Positions 25,401 through 37,260 of a DNA stretch of 64,000 nt are shown piece by piece. Both the position numbers and the translations under genes were made by a program. The DNA is from Pelodera strongyloides (Eukaryota; Nematoda; Chromadorea; Rhabditida; Rhabditidae), in contig JAANDG010000266.1 in the NCBI GenBank assembly GCA_036852015.1, positions 1 through 64,000 of the forward strand, in the 5' to 3' direction. The stretch's first letter is position 1. The number at the start of each line of letters is the position of its first letter. The notes beneath the pieces are model-generated. The model saw only the letters and a list, made by a program, of their open reading frames with translations, ran no database searches and was not told the DNA's origin.

Positions 25401-28400
25401 TACCAAACACATCCAACCGTAGGTACCAATAATGACTTAATGAGTTGGCGCTGACCATCCCCACCCCCACAACATATTGCCAATTTGCATATACAGTGCG
25501 CGTCATAAGTATCCGGGCACCCCCAAATCTAGTACTAAAAAGCACTTTTTGGGAAAATCAACCATCCTACCAAATCGGGGATGGCCAAAAACCTAGTGAC
25601 AAAAAAATTCAGCAAAAAATCAGAAGTTTCAGGCAAATTAGGGACAATTAGGGTACGAAACCCCAACAAACGCGCGTCATAAGTATTGAGGCAGGGGCGA
25701 AAAAATGTGTTTCTACAAGGTCTAACGCAACCACTAAAATCAAGAATGCCCTCAAACCAAAACAGGATGATTTTCAACATAAATAGTAATAATTTTTTCT
25801 TTAAATTATATTAATTTTAATTGTCCCACACTGTAAGTAAAAAAACTGAAATCCAGATTCCGCAAAAACCACCCACATCATCTTGTAGATCTTTTCATGG
25901 CGAGAATTTCTGTAAAAAAATTATAATTTTAGGCGTACTCCGAAGGACGGTACGGCGTCTTGAAGTTAGGCAATTGCGAAGCTTAGTTTAAGGGGTACGC
26001 TAGGGATCAAAACAGCTCATTCGAGCGCACTTCAAGACGCCGTAACTTCCTTCGGAGTACGCCTAAAATTATAATTTTTTTACAGAAATTCTCGCCATGA
26101 AAAGATCTACAAGCCCATATAAATGGTTTGTGCGAGCTCTGGATTTCATTTTTTGACTTACAATTTGGCGTCATTAAAATTAATATAATTAAATAATTTT
26201 TTTATTCTTTTTGCTGAAAATCATTTTGTTTGGGTTTTTGGCGATGCTTGATTTAGTGGTTGCATTAGATTTCCTCCAAACCTAGTAGAAACACGATTTT
26301 TTGGGTGCCCGTATACATATGCGCTGCACTGTATATGAGTGAAAATAGAAAATTATCGTTCCATAGCTATAAAATAAACTGTTCCTATGATTCCTAACAC
26401 TTGTCACTAAGCAAAGTAGTTACGCGGCGAAACAATACCCTGTGTACACAGCGAAACAATACCCTGTGTACAAAGTACGCCGCAGTTACAATACATCAGC
26501 CATCAGCAAATTGTATACCGATGAACCTTTTGGTTCTACATCTTGGATCCTATGGTAAAACAAGCAGCAAATCATTCCCCCTCCTTCCGTAAAAATACGG
26601 ACCACATAATTCAAGCAAATCTAATAATTAACACTAATTAAACATTGTCATTATTTGAGGTAGAAAGTAGGAACTAAACAAGACCATATTCTATTACTAA
26701 ACGTTCGGTTAGTTAGAAAGCAGAGAACGCACACACAAAAATGTAATGAGTAACAAACATGAATGTTTCAGCAACTATCCATAACCCAATACAATCATCG
26801 AGTGTTATTATTCGAGTTGATGCGCGAAAAATTCAAACATACGCTTCTACCTTCTACTTTGTTTTTACAAATGTGTATCCCGCGCGCCGTGCGAATTATC
26901 AATTTCTTCTGGGTATAAATTGGTGCGTAAAAGCGTAGTCATGCATGAAACATCTCCGGACTGGCATTGACCATTTCCGGGAAGCTAGTCCAATAAATAG
27001 CTGTGTTTCCCGTCTATGTTGATTGTTGATTCGTAACAGTTACTGTTACCATAACATATCTATCATGCCGTGCCTCAAATACAACAACTTTCTCCCTGCA
27101 CTGTTTTCAATTCAACTATTCAGCTGTCAAACAAGAACTCCCCAGTATCAAGCATCGAGCATTTTTTAAGAAGAAACATAGATGCACTTGGGTTTGGGTG
27201 CCATAATCTTATTTACTGATAAGATTAACAACACTCGTCACGCAATCGTACGCATGACATAAAGTAAATAGAATATGCCGAAAAGGAAGATTTGGTTTAG
27301 TCAGTTTACAATTAGTGTAAACTTGTAAACTATTAAATCGAAAATCGCACACAACGTGTCAATTGTGTACACAAAAAACATAGGCAAAACAAAATAAATC
27401 CTTCAACGGTCAAATTTACCTACTTTCTGGTTTCTCCCTCGATGCCTCGATTAAATAATTAAATTACAAATTACATGTCCTAATGAGACAAATATTGGTC
27501 AATTTTTCTTTGTCATCCTCTCAATCCAGCCCAGATCACTCTTCCACTCTTCCCTTCATACTAGGCAGTCTCATATTTACCCCTTTCCTTATATAAACTT
27601 TTAATTAATATTATTTCCCAGTCTCGGTCCCCAAACCCCTCTCCCCAAATCTAAATCTAAATCTAGATACCGGTATCAACCCCTCCATGAGAACGAGACG
27701 CTAGACACAATCTATGAATGAGTCAGTCAAGTGTCAAAACATTGTTGGCCATCATCCAACAATGAGTCGTGTTCAGAGAAGAACTACGTATCGAGGCGGG
27801 CGTAGTGAGGTCAAACGGCGATTACGAGGCAGTGTGCTCACGGACGAGATTCCGACGTCAGACAGGGTGAGAATGAATGGTAGGGAGGTGCATTGTAGAG
27901 AGACACAGGCGGAACGGGGAACACACGATCTTCACCAGAGAACATCTTCTTCGCGCAGATTGAATGATCTATGACAATGTGCGAAAACGTTTTGAGGAAA
28001 GAGTCAGAAATAAGAAACGTCGGAGGACGAGCGCGAACCCGGAACCCATGAAAATTCAATTCAAAGGTTATCTCCTACATACGCACAAAAAGACCATACT
28101 TAATGTTTCACCCACCTTTCAGTTAATGGACAACGAATGCGCAAAAAGAAAAAAGATGAAACTGCAATTTTTAAATAAGATTAAGACAAATGGATGTGCA
28201 TCTACGACATTCTAAACTATACGTAGAACACACTTTCCCCGTCCGTATTGCACTTCAGACTTCAGATAATTCCCTGACAATCCTTGATTAGCTGAATGAG
28301 TGCATCAGCGAGTGTAAGTCTCTCCCCTGCACGTTATAAAGCTACGGCTACAAATGCAACGACCACTACACTTTTATAATACCCCAGTTCTCAAAAATAA

Positions 28401-31400
28401 ATACCCTCCAAACTCCAAATTCAAACTATACACCCTTCGAAACCTATCAACATCTAGCATCTAGCTAGTGATATGCGATTAGCATCCACGCCCACTGTTA
28501 TCAGAATGTTCAATCAAAGAGATGCAATCTCAAGGCTTTGCGCTCCGCTGACACATAATACGTGTCCGAAATTACACTAATTACAGAATCGGCTCGGCAT
28601 TTCGGCAATTACACGAAATACAACTTGATTATTCTCAAAAAGTTGTTCGTGTTCAGTAACAGTACTAATTACCACTTACTGTCACAATGAATAAAAAAAA
28701 AACAGAACAAACTTAACTACTTAACTAAACAAAAAATATCTACCGAAAAAGGTAGAAAGTTAAGAGGAAATAAAGTAGGTCTCATCACAATCCTTCTGGC
28801 ACCAAATAAACATTTGAAATGAGAAATAAAACAATATAAGAATATATATATATATATAAACAAGAGCAAACTACCCAAAACTCCCAAACTTCACAAAAAG
28901 GTGGTAAAAGTTTAAAACCCACATTTTTCTCATACTCGCTGAGCAGATCCTGGAGTGCCTGCCGCAAATTATTGCACTCATTCACAATCTTCTGTTTTCG
29001 ATCATTGCGCGTTGAGGCCGAATCGGCTATCGTTGCAGAACCTAAATTGATAATGCAAGTTTGAAATTAATCTCACAGTTCTGGGCGACCCCAGAGAAAC
29101 AGGAACCAATTAATCTTTTCTATACTGGGCCATCTTAAAACAAAATACCCGCCGGTTTTTGAAAATTTGAAACACATCCGAGTACACCAGCATTCCTATG
29201 CAGCTTATGGAAATGAACATAAATTAGAATAAAAAATCGAGCTGATTCGAGTAAATTAGCATATGCATTAAAATATGCAAGAATTCAGTTATCCACGACG
29301 CGTTTCAAAAACCGGCCGGTATTTCGCGTTAAACGCGCCCTTATTGTTAGGACACATGCTGGCCGCCCACAGATAAAGCCAAGGTTCCGGTTGCGCACAA
29401 ATATATAAATGAAAATCAATTATTTCATATAATAAGCGCATCGCATCACGTCAGAAACGACCAGGCCTTAGAGAACAAGGCTAAAATGGAACTAATGAAA
29501 CATTGCGGTTCGAGGTCAAGAAAATCAAGAAAACCGGGTCTATTTTACTAATTGCCGAGCTAGAAGTATACAAATAAACAGTAGCGTAAAAAGGCTTACA
29601 AAAAAAAGAGAATAAACTAACCGGATACAATTCTCTCCAATAACTCTTCCAGCTCGGGACGGTGTATGTGATCCTTATATGTTCCCGGCTCAAGGTATAC
29701 GCGGTTCTTAATTGAAAAAAAGATTAACACCAGGCTAGGATTACAAATATTAAAATACAGAAAAAAATACTCCAACCCAACCTGTCATTTCTCTTTATTA
29801 CGTGTGACTACTCAACTCATACACATCAAACTCAGCCTTGCATTGCTTATTTATTGTCTATAATAAATATGTCTACCCAAACCGGAAATCAACTACAAGT
29901 ATAGTACCTGAAAGTGTTCGAGTTCGCCAATAAGGTGCCCAATATGTCCCAAATCAGCAAATTCTCCAGGGTGCCCTTGTAGTACTGAACGCATCGCATC
30001 CAAAGCACGAGTCATCTAGAAAAGCAGAAAAATATATTATTTTAAAAAAAATGCCTCCGGAGAAGAACCAAACAGAGGAACAGCTTGAAGTTAATATAAA
30101 ATAAAATATACATGGAATCAACAACAGTCAAGGATACATAATCTATGACGGAATATACAAACTACAAATCAAGCAAAATTCAAAAGAATTCCATTTAAAG
30201 GCTCAAGTAGTATATATATGCAGCAGCAGCTGCGTCCTGCTCCGGAAAGAAGGTAAAAGAATAAGATTATGTATAACAAAAAAGCAAGTAAGCAAGATAA
30301 AAATGGTCACCTCAGCATGGGAATAGTCCAGATTGAATTCGACTGCTCTATTTTCTGGGTGGCGGACATATGCCTAAAACAGATTATTTAAACAGACACT
30401 AAACACTCTCAAACTCTACAATTTGTCTCATACAATTGAATTGCACAATATCACATAAATATACGAAATATCGGTCTCTCGGATGTTTGACAGGCAACAC
30501 ATACTTTCTTAGTCTAAATGGAGTGGACTGAAGCAAAACAACCTGGAGCAGCCTAGGAGAACTAGAACTAAAACCATCCAGGACTATGCATGTTTCCGTT
30601 TCCGCGAACCACTCGCGTAGGGCAATTACGTATTATCTTTTCATGAGTAACATAAAATGCACTATCCCCGAACCTTTTTCATGAGTAACATAAAATGCAC
30701 TATCCCCGACCTTGTTTACATCTTACATTCTTTCACTTTGAACCTCACTACTTCACACCTCACTGTTCTTACCCTTTCGCGTTAAAAAAATACCCACCTT
30801 AGTAGCACTGAATACTAATGGTGTGCTGGTCTTCAGGAGTGCTCGAGCTGCCAATAGGTCGTCTCTCTCCCGTGGATCCTTTAGTTCACCCACTCTTCGT
30901 CGAGTAGTTTCCTCCAATTCGCTGACTTCTGCCAACACCGCACGATATCTGAATAAACTGAATAACGCTGGGAATAAAAAAAAAGATAGAGTACTGGATT
31001 ATATCAACCGAATCCGCAGAAACGGTGCACCACCGGCGCCGGGGCCCAGTTCATTTCTGAACTGAAGCCTGAAGCCGGACATAGGACATACTGGCCTTTA
31101 AACTTCCCAGATGCCAATTTACTCGGGAAGCCGATTCAGGACATAAGCCAGTGGGTAAAATTAACCATCTCCGGATTGGCGCTGCCGGCTGCCCATATCT
31201 CCGGAGGCTATTGCAACTTTCTTTGTTTAAATTAAATGTTTCACTGACGACAGGTAATAATGTTTCGATCCTCAACTAACAATAAGCGAACAATTTCAAA
31301 TCTATGCAGCACAATCATGTATAGCCAGCGATGATGTTAATAATTAGAAACTCACGAGTTACAAGTTACAATAATCACAACTACGACGAAGGAAATTCAT

Positions 31401-34400
31401 ATTATGTACAGGCACCGTGCAAATGGTACACACGACAAGAAATTTTCAACTAGATAAGATAGAACCCGGAACGAGAACGAAGCATTAACCAACTAACCAT
31501 ATAAAACACAATTACAATCATAGTCTAAGCCTAAGCCCTCCGACGAGCTCACAGGTGAATCACCGCCGGAATTAGAATATTGCATAAATTTGCAGGGCTC
31601 ATGGCTAAACCACCTCCCGATTAGAAAATTCAACATGAGGTGTTCGGCGGTGGTACGAGAAATACACAAGAAACGACAAATGCCCTGATTACAATAGGTC
31701 ACTCACCGATCGACGACCTCCTGATTTGACTCGGCACCTTTCAAGTTGTTAAGAAGATTGTGGGTCTGAAAAGAAAATTGTGTTGTTCATATTTAATCAT
31801 TATTTGCTTAGCTTAAAGCGAACTAACGGCCGGCCGGTTTTTGAAATGCATTTCAAATAACTGCGTTCCTACGTTTACGAATTTGTAAATTTGTATTTGT
31901 AAAAAGTGGGGTCGATTTTTTATTCAAATAATGCGTCCGGCACACGGGCACACACATAATACACATTTCCAACAAAACCAAACGAAAGTCATTAAATAAC
32001 GAACAGATACGGAATAAGAATAAACTTAACGCAAAACTCCCAGCCCACATTCTGTATAGCCACCTGCTTCCTTAATACCTTACCAAATTCGGCAAACAAT
32101 AAATCACAAACCTTATCAACAACTTCAATCATTAACCGAACTTCGATCATATCACATCGAATTAGACAACGAGCGACGGCTTCGAGTAACTGACGACCGC
32201 ACTAAACAAAACATTATTATTTTTATTATTCAATCAATCAATACCGCAATCAATAAATTATTACCGCAATCAATAAATTATTAATTATTATTATAAAACA
32301 AAATTATTTGGAAACAAACAATTTTCTTGCAATAAATACTAAAATTGTTGCAAATACAAACGAAATGTACAAAAGGGTAATTATATATAATAATAAAACA
32401 ATAAAGAAAAAAAAGAATAGTTTAGTTAGATAAGGCCCATCCTCATCACCGGCTGATTTTAACAATAACAAAAAAATCTGGCAAAACAACATAGCAACAA
32501 CCACCCAACATAACATAACTTATCGTTTCAACCAAAAAACGAATACGACTACGAACGTCGAAAATTAGGCAATATCATGTCGTAGAATAATCTACTATTA
32601 TATAAACGAGTAAGAAAATCGTGTCCGTCCGCTTTTGAGCTGTGCACGTTCCTCAATTAATAATGATGATGAAATTCTACCGTAGCCAATGGCCCGGGTT
32701 GGTTACTAAATTTATTTATTAAAAGTTATATTTTGGAAAGTTAATCGATAAGCAATTAAAATCAATAATAATAAGGTAATGCTTGGCGAGGTACGAAAAA
32801 CAAAGCGCGCGCCCGCTTCCAAAACCTATTCTACCATCTTCCCCGTGAGAAACTAGCAGCGATAAGTATCATCAGTTTTTTTCTAAGACACCAAGTTCGG
32901 ACGATATAGCTTAAAACGTGGCAAAGTTGCTGAACTTTGACAAGAGAGGATGGTTTTTGGTGGTAAACAAAAATAGAGGCACGATGAACAGAGCGCGAAA
33001 GAGCATCGTATTTGGAGAGAATTCGAGAAAGAGAAGGAAAGAGAGAGTAAGCAAATTGTGTCCGTCCGCTTTTGAGCTGTGCACGTTCCTCAACTAATAA
33101 TGATGATGAAATTCGACCTTAGTCAATAGCTCGGGTTGGTTACTAAATTTATTTATTAGAAGTTATATTATGGAAAATTAATCGATAAACAATCAAAATC
33201 AATAATAATAAGTTAATGCTTGGGGAGGTGTGAAAAACAAAACGTGCGCGCGCTCCCAAAACCTATTCTACCATCTTCCCCGTGAGAAACTAGCAGCGAT
33301 AAGTACCATTAGTTTTTTTCTAAGACGCCAATTTCGGAAGGTATAGCTTAAAACGTGGCAAAGTTGCCGAACTTTGACAAGAGAGGATGGTTTTTGGAGG
33401 TAAACAAAAATAGAGGCACGATGAACAGAGCGCGAAAGCATCGTATTTGGAGAGAATTCGAGAAAGAGTAGGAGAGAAAGGGAGACGAGAGAAAGTGAAA
33501 ATCTATGAATTAAATTATTAGCTAATTTCGGGTTACATGTTGAGCGTACAGTTAGAATGTCGACCCGTATTCGTTGTCCTACTGTAAGCAAGTATGTCAC
33601 AGTATCAGTGTCTCCGTATATCTGAGTAGGTTTTTATGGAAATTGTTATCTGCCACGACATTTTTCATATACATTTTTATGATCTACTATTATACAGAGA
33701 GAAAGAGCAAGAACAGGTCTGTAAGTTTTACACTGTGCACGTTCCTAAACTAAAACAGTTAGGTGGAATGGGACCGTAGCCAATGCACCAGATTGGTGAA
33801 TAAATTTATTGATCAAATTTATTACGAATAAAAGATCGATAAATACATAATTGAGTATTGAAATCAATAATTATTGGTTAAGGCAATGCAAAAATCGGGC
33901 GCGCCTGCTTTCGCAAACCACCATACCACCTTCCCCGTGTCAATCTATATCAGCGAATCAGCGTCATCAGCTATTTCGATTAGAATTGTTGCGAAACGGG
34001 CGACAGTAAAGTTTATTTACCAGAAGTTTATTTACCAGAATATTTCGGACATGTTTATTGTGTGGTGAGAACGATAATTCGGAATCGGAGCGGCCGGAGA
34101 AGGGGACCACGGCGAATCCGACAACTTAACCATAATATTTGTTTACCGGCATAATTAAATTAGGACAAGTTTAATGATGTTGCGCGGGATCAATCGGAAT
34201 CGTGGCAGCCGGGCAGGGGACCACGGCGAATCGGGCCAAATTAACTATGAAGTTTATTTACCAGAATATTTCGGACATGTCTATTGTGTGATGAGGATGA
34301 GAAGGATAATTCGGAATCGGAGCAGCCGGGGAAGGGGACCACGGCGAATCGGGCAACTTAACCATGATATTTATTTACCGGCAGAATTAGGACAAGTTTA

Positions 34401-35297
34401 ATAGTGTTGCGCGGGATAACTCGGAATCGTGGCAGCCGGGGAAGGGGACCACGGCGAATCGGGCCAAATTAACTATGAAGTTTATTTACCAGAATATTTC
34501 GGACATGTCTATTGTGTGATGAGGATGAGAAGGATAATTCGGAATCGGAGCAGCCGGGGAAGGGGACCACGGCGAATCGGGCAACTTAACCATGATATTT
34601 ATTTACCGGCAGAATTAGGACAAGTTTAATAGTGTTGCGCGGGATAACTCGGAATCGTGGCAGCCGGGGAAGGGGACCACGGCGAATCGGGCCAAATTAA
34701 CTATGAAGTTTATTTACCAGAATATTTCGGACATGTTTATTGTGTGGTGAGAAGGATAATTCGAAATCGGAGCATCCGGGGAAGGGGACCACGGCGAATC
34801 GGGCAACTTAACCATGATATTTATTTACCGGCAGAATTAGGACAAGTTTAATAGTGTTGCGCGGAATCGTGGCAGCCGGGGCAGGGGACCACGGCGAATC
34901 GGGCCAAATTAACTATGAAGTTTATTTACCGGGATGGTCGGACATGTTTATTGTGTGGTGAGAAGGATAATTCGAAATCGGAGCATCCGGGGAAGGGAAC
35001 CACTGCGAATCGGGCAACTTAACCATGATTTTTTTTACCGGCAGACTTAGGACAAGTTTAATGATGTTGCGCGGGAAATCGTGGCAGCCGGGGCAGGGGA
35101 CCACGGCGAATCGGGCCAAATTAACTATGAAGTTTATTTACCAGAATATTTCGGACATGTTTATTGTGTGGTGAGAAGGATAATTCGGAATCGGAGCAGC
35201 CGGGGAAGGGGACCTCGGCGAATCGGGCAAATTAACCCGGCAGAATTATGACAAGTTTAATAGTGTTGCGCGGGAAAAAAGAAAAAAAAAAAAACGG

Positions 35298-35385
<88 letters not shown>

Positions 35386-37260
35386 AGGGGTGGCAGCCGG
35401 GGAAGGGGACCACGGCGAATCGGGCCAAATTAACTATGAAGTTTATTTACCAGAATACTTCGGACACGTTTATTGTGTGGTGAGAAGGATAATTCGAAAT
35501 CGGTGCATCCGGGGAAGGAGACCACGGTTAATCCGACAAATTAACCATGTGGTTTATGCACCAGCATATTTGGAATTTTTTTTAGTGTTGTTGTACATCT
35601 TAGATAGGCACCGGACTGTCAGGGCAGACAGGAAAAACGAGAAACGGGTTTCAGCGTCACATAACGTTTACTGCGAGAATAACTCGTGAACAGAAGAGTT
35701 GGTTAAAGCGAGGATCCTGCCCAATGTAACAACCACCGAGTTTATACTCCGGCACATTCTCAGTAAATGTTAGCTCAGTAGCAAACAGGGCATGCTTCAA
35801 CTGTTCTAAGGCTTTGCAACATGAGTCAGAAACCTGACAAATAAAGCTATAAGGAGAGAGCGGCCGAAGGCCGCTCAAAGGGTGCGAGGAGGAGCGGCCG
35901 AAGGCCGCGACGACGAGCACGTGTTGCGCGGGTCGGAGCGGCCGAAGGCCGCGACGACCCGAGCCCAGGAGCCAGGCGCGCGATAGCGCGCCTGGCGACT
36001 GGTAATAAAATGTGTGAGAAATTCCAAACAAAGACAAAAGGAAAAAATAAAAATGAAAAAGACACAAACGCAAACCTGAACTGCTTTGTTTCTCCTCTGT
36101 GATGCACTTGTATCTTTAATTAATTCTCGACCAGCATCAATCATTGCCGCCCCTACAATGAATAAAAATCAGAGTATTTAAACTAAATACTAACAAAATC
36201 AAATTTCTCTACAAGTGCCACTGCTAGCAACACTTCGTTCGCTACGCTTACTCAATTCCGCTTATAAACATGTTCGTTCCACGAAAAACTGTATTTCGCG
36301 GACACGATATCATATCTTATCGTGTTACTCAGTCATTCAGTAGTAGCGGGAATATCACTTTTCTTTACATTTTCTTTTCTATACCTTTCTATATCTGGGA
36401 TTAAATATAGAAATCTAAATATGTTCTATACCTTTTCTACATCTTGGAATTAAGTTCAATTATATTAATCACTCTTTTTCTAATAAACGCAAATAAAATG
36501 CAGAACGTACCAGTACTTTCAACCTCGTGCAAGGCTCCTTTCAATTCTTCCTTGTCTGCAATAGTAGCCAGAGGGCATTCCCGGACGCACTCATCTCCTT
36601 AAACAGCAACAATTTTGCATTTTCTATCAACGATATTAGTATTAAAAATTAAGTTATTCATGCTTAGTCATTTGCAAAACACAGTTCAAACATATCCTTA
36701 TGTCCGCTTGTCCCCAATTTCTTTTGCTTTGTTTACATAATTATTTTCGTTAACAACGCGTTCAATGTATATCATATTTTGTGTGTATAAATTGTTATTA
36801 TTAAAAATAGACCAGTGGCTCATTTTGTGCGAAATGAATCAGTAGTCATAAGCGAAGCAGAAAATTGAACCTGTATTCAGAAAGCAATTAATACTGCTCT
36901 CAACGGCACGGACATACTGCTCGGCACTCTCTCCTGGCTGTAGGGGACGCATTTCCGTTATATTGGTCACCTAAATTTAAAATGATAAAAGTGAGATAGG
37001 AGCTAAAAAAAACTATCGTTATTGTCAGACACAGTTTAGTATGCAATAGATACAAGTCGGTAGATTTTCTTTGATCTTTAATGAACAACTACTTCAAGTA
37101 CAATGGTAACGAGTACCGAGATGTATACTAAACTTAATATTGACCATAACACAAAACTTACATCTTCGATCAGCTGTCGTATAAGCTGTTCAATTTTTCG
37201 TGTTCGAACGCTATCGAAGTTGAAGTGCATTTGTGTCGATGCTCGCACTGACGCCACCAT
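16106..37260 (-). CDS. hmp-1: Alpha-catenin (27 exons, complete)
   Basis: Actin-binding component of adherens junctions, linking beta-catenin/cadherin to F-actin. Exons: 37162-37260, 36871-36970, 36511-36597, 36076-36152, 32112-32201, 31707-31765, 30798-30948, 30311-30373, 29908-30015, 29622-29706, 28923-29041, 25232-25362, 24850-24952, 24362-24454, 23823-23915, 23499-23600, 23050-23118, 22477-22570, 21494-21584, 21017-21103, 20556-20631, 20106-20195, 19567-19682, 18838-18902, 17965-18092, 17472-17612, 16106-16267. They total 2679 nt (892 aa), close to the 906 aa of alphaE-catenin. The N domain (about 1-250) includes ELKDPRERDDLLAARALLK; the M domain includes NNLRQALQDLLSEY (vinculin-binding helix region, about 333-346), KDLRRHLRRAIVDHVSDAF, ITLDDFLAVSE and RAAGAIRGRS; the actin-binding domain (about 660-892) includes LPEEEKKKIQEQI, VAKWDETGNDIIVLAKHMC, GRGPLKTTMDVI, YCQQLNIC, VVSGLDSAMSLIQTA and WKMAPPKKQPLV. 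A start at Met11 (37230) is also possible. Confidence 0.95.
16298..16435. repeat. Inverted-repeat element in alpha-catenin intron 26
   Basis: TTAAAGCGATATTGCATGTGG at the left is mirrored by ACACGCAATATCGCCTTA at the right, with a second palindromic stretch (CTGCAC ... GTGCACTTTCAGTGC-like) inside. It lies about 30 bp from the acceptor of the last alpha-catenin exon. A small foldback element is likely; the TTAAAGCG edge resembles family M2. Confidence 0.6.
18270..18480. repeat. GC-rich inverted repeat in alpha-catenin intron
   Basis: Repeated GCGCGCCGCA, GGAAACAAAATGCGCG and CGCACCATTTCGGGAAAC motifs occur in both orientations, forming a foldback of about 200 bp. A second block with the same CCGCACC / CTTTTCGGCAACG motifs follows at 18625-18780. 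Open frames across this region on both strands are low-complexity artefacts. Confidence 0.7.
18530..18615 (+). repeat. tRNA-like sequence between GC-rich foldbacks
   Basis: GTGTAGGGTTCGAATCCAAC contains a canonical B-box (GGTTCGAATCC) preceded at tRNA-like distance by GGCGAGAGGTCTCAGGCGC, a weak A-box candidate. No clean cloverleaf was found. A tRNA-derived SINE or chimeric element is possible. Confidence 0.35.
18625..18780. repeat. Second GC-rich foldback block in the same intron
   Basis: CCGTTTCCGCACCTTTTCGG and CGGTTTGGGGGTGTTTCCCG are mirrored by GCGGGAAACACCCACAAACT and related motifs. It shares its motifs with 18270-18480, from which it is separated by the tRNA-like stretch. It ends about 55 bp from alpha-catenin exon 18838-18902. 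Confidence 0.65.
19407..19470. repeat. Poly-T tract (about 64 nt)
   Basis: An uninterrupted run of T in an alpha-catenin intron, 97 bp from exon 19567-19682. On the gene's strand it is poly-A. It could be a retro-insertion tail or a homopolymer length error. Confidence 0.95.
21608..22030. mobile_element. Divergent M2-like foldback remnant
   Basis: TTAAAGCGGTAAAACATCCGGTTGGTGAAAC at the left resembles the M2 end, and GTCCACCGTACGTTTCAAAA near 21992 resembles its right end. The interior is unrelated. It lies in an alpha-catenin intron next to exon 21494-21584. Confidence 0.4.
25491..26334. mobile_element. Tc1/mariner-like non-autonomous palindromic element (about 840 bp)
   Basis: Left end TACAGTGCGCGTCATAAGTA and right end reverse complement TACAGTGCAGCGCATATGTA, each followed by (C)GGGCACCC; TA flanks both, as expected for Tc1/mariner TIRs. 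A second, inner palindrome (about 25870-26110) has long arms, for example GGCGTACTCCGAAGGA mirrored by TCCTTCGGAGTACGCC and TCTCGCCATGAAAAGATCTAC on both sides. No transposase frame. It is in an alpha-catenin intron 59 bp beyond exon 25232-25362's acceptor side. Confidence 0.82.
29135..29333. mobile_element. Foldback MITE family M2, full copy
   Basis: Left end AAAATACCCGCCGGTTTTTG and right end CAAAAACCGGCCGGTATTTC with the standard core. In the alpha-catenin intron between exons 28923-29041 and 29622-29706. Confidence 0.87.
31811..31935. mobile_element. Foldback MITE family M2, left-end fragment
   Basis: TTAAAGCGAACTAACGGCCG followed by GGCCGGTTTTTGAAATGCAT and the core GATTTTTTATTC; the right half is absent. 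In the alpha-catenin intron next to exon 31707-31765. Confidence 0.65.
32621..33975. repeat. Three-copy tandem repeat of about 437 bp in alpha-catenin intron 4
   Basis: The GTGTCCGTCCGCTTTTGAGC unit begins at about 32621 and again at about 33058 (period 437); the two copies are near-identical over their length, including ACCATCTTCCCCGTGAGAAA. A third, more diverged and truncated copy runs from about 33720 to 33975 (CTGTGCACGTTCCT, CACCTTCCCCGTG). All lie in the 3.9 kb fourth intron. Confidence 0.85.
34007..35578. repeat. Satellite array, 228 bp higher-order unit of two related halves
   Basis: The unit repeats at 228 bp (for example the same sequence at about 34429 and 34657). Each unit has two diverged halves of about 114 bp, both containing CCGGGGAAGGGGACCACGGCG followed by AATCGGGC and TTTATTTACC. 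Some units carry small deletions. Open frames across the array are repeat artefacts. It is embedded in alpha-catenin intron 4. Confidence 0.9.
35275..35383. repeat. Poly-A tract (about 100 nt) interrupting the satellite
   Basis: A nearly pure A run lies inside the satellite array, preceded by a short A-rich stretch with C and G interruptions. No other unit has it. It may be an inserted retro-tail, an expanded homopolymer or an assembly artefact. Confidence 0.95.
35860..36000. repeat. GC-rich palindromic cluster (GCGGCCGAAGGCCGC)
   Basis: Three copies of the perfect palindrome GCGGCCGAAGGCCGC plus GGCGCGCGATAGCGCGCC occur within 140 bp, about 75 bp below alpha-catenin exon 36076-36152 in intron 4. 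A strong secondary structure is expected in the pre-mRNA. Confidence 0.85.

Noticed and set aside
34174..34851. Repeated open frames encoding near-identical 64-75 aa peptides
   Set aside because: They are translations of the 228 bp satellite unit with no conservation signal apart from the DNA repeat.
34007..35578. Regularly spaced repeats resembling a CRISPR-like array
   Set aside because: Eukaryotic context, long 114/228 bp units without unique spacers: this is satellite DNA.
35657..36144. 138 aa and 86-89 aa minus-strand frames covering 35657-36144
   Set aside because: Mostly intronic GC-rich palindromes; only 36076-36152 is the alpha-catenin exon. The segment near 35757-35833 is kept separately as a possible cassette exon.
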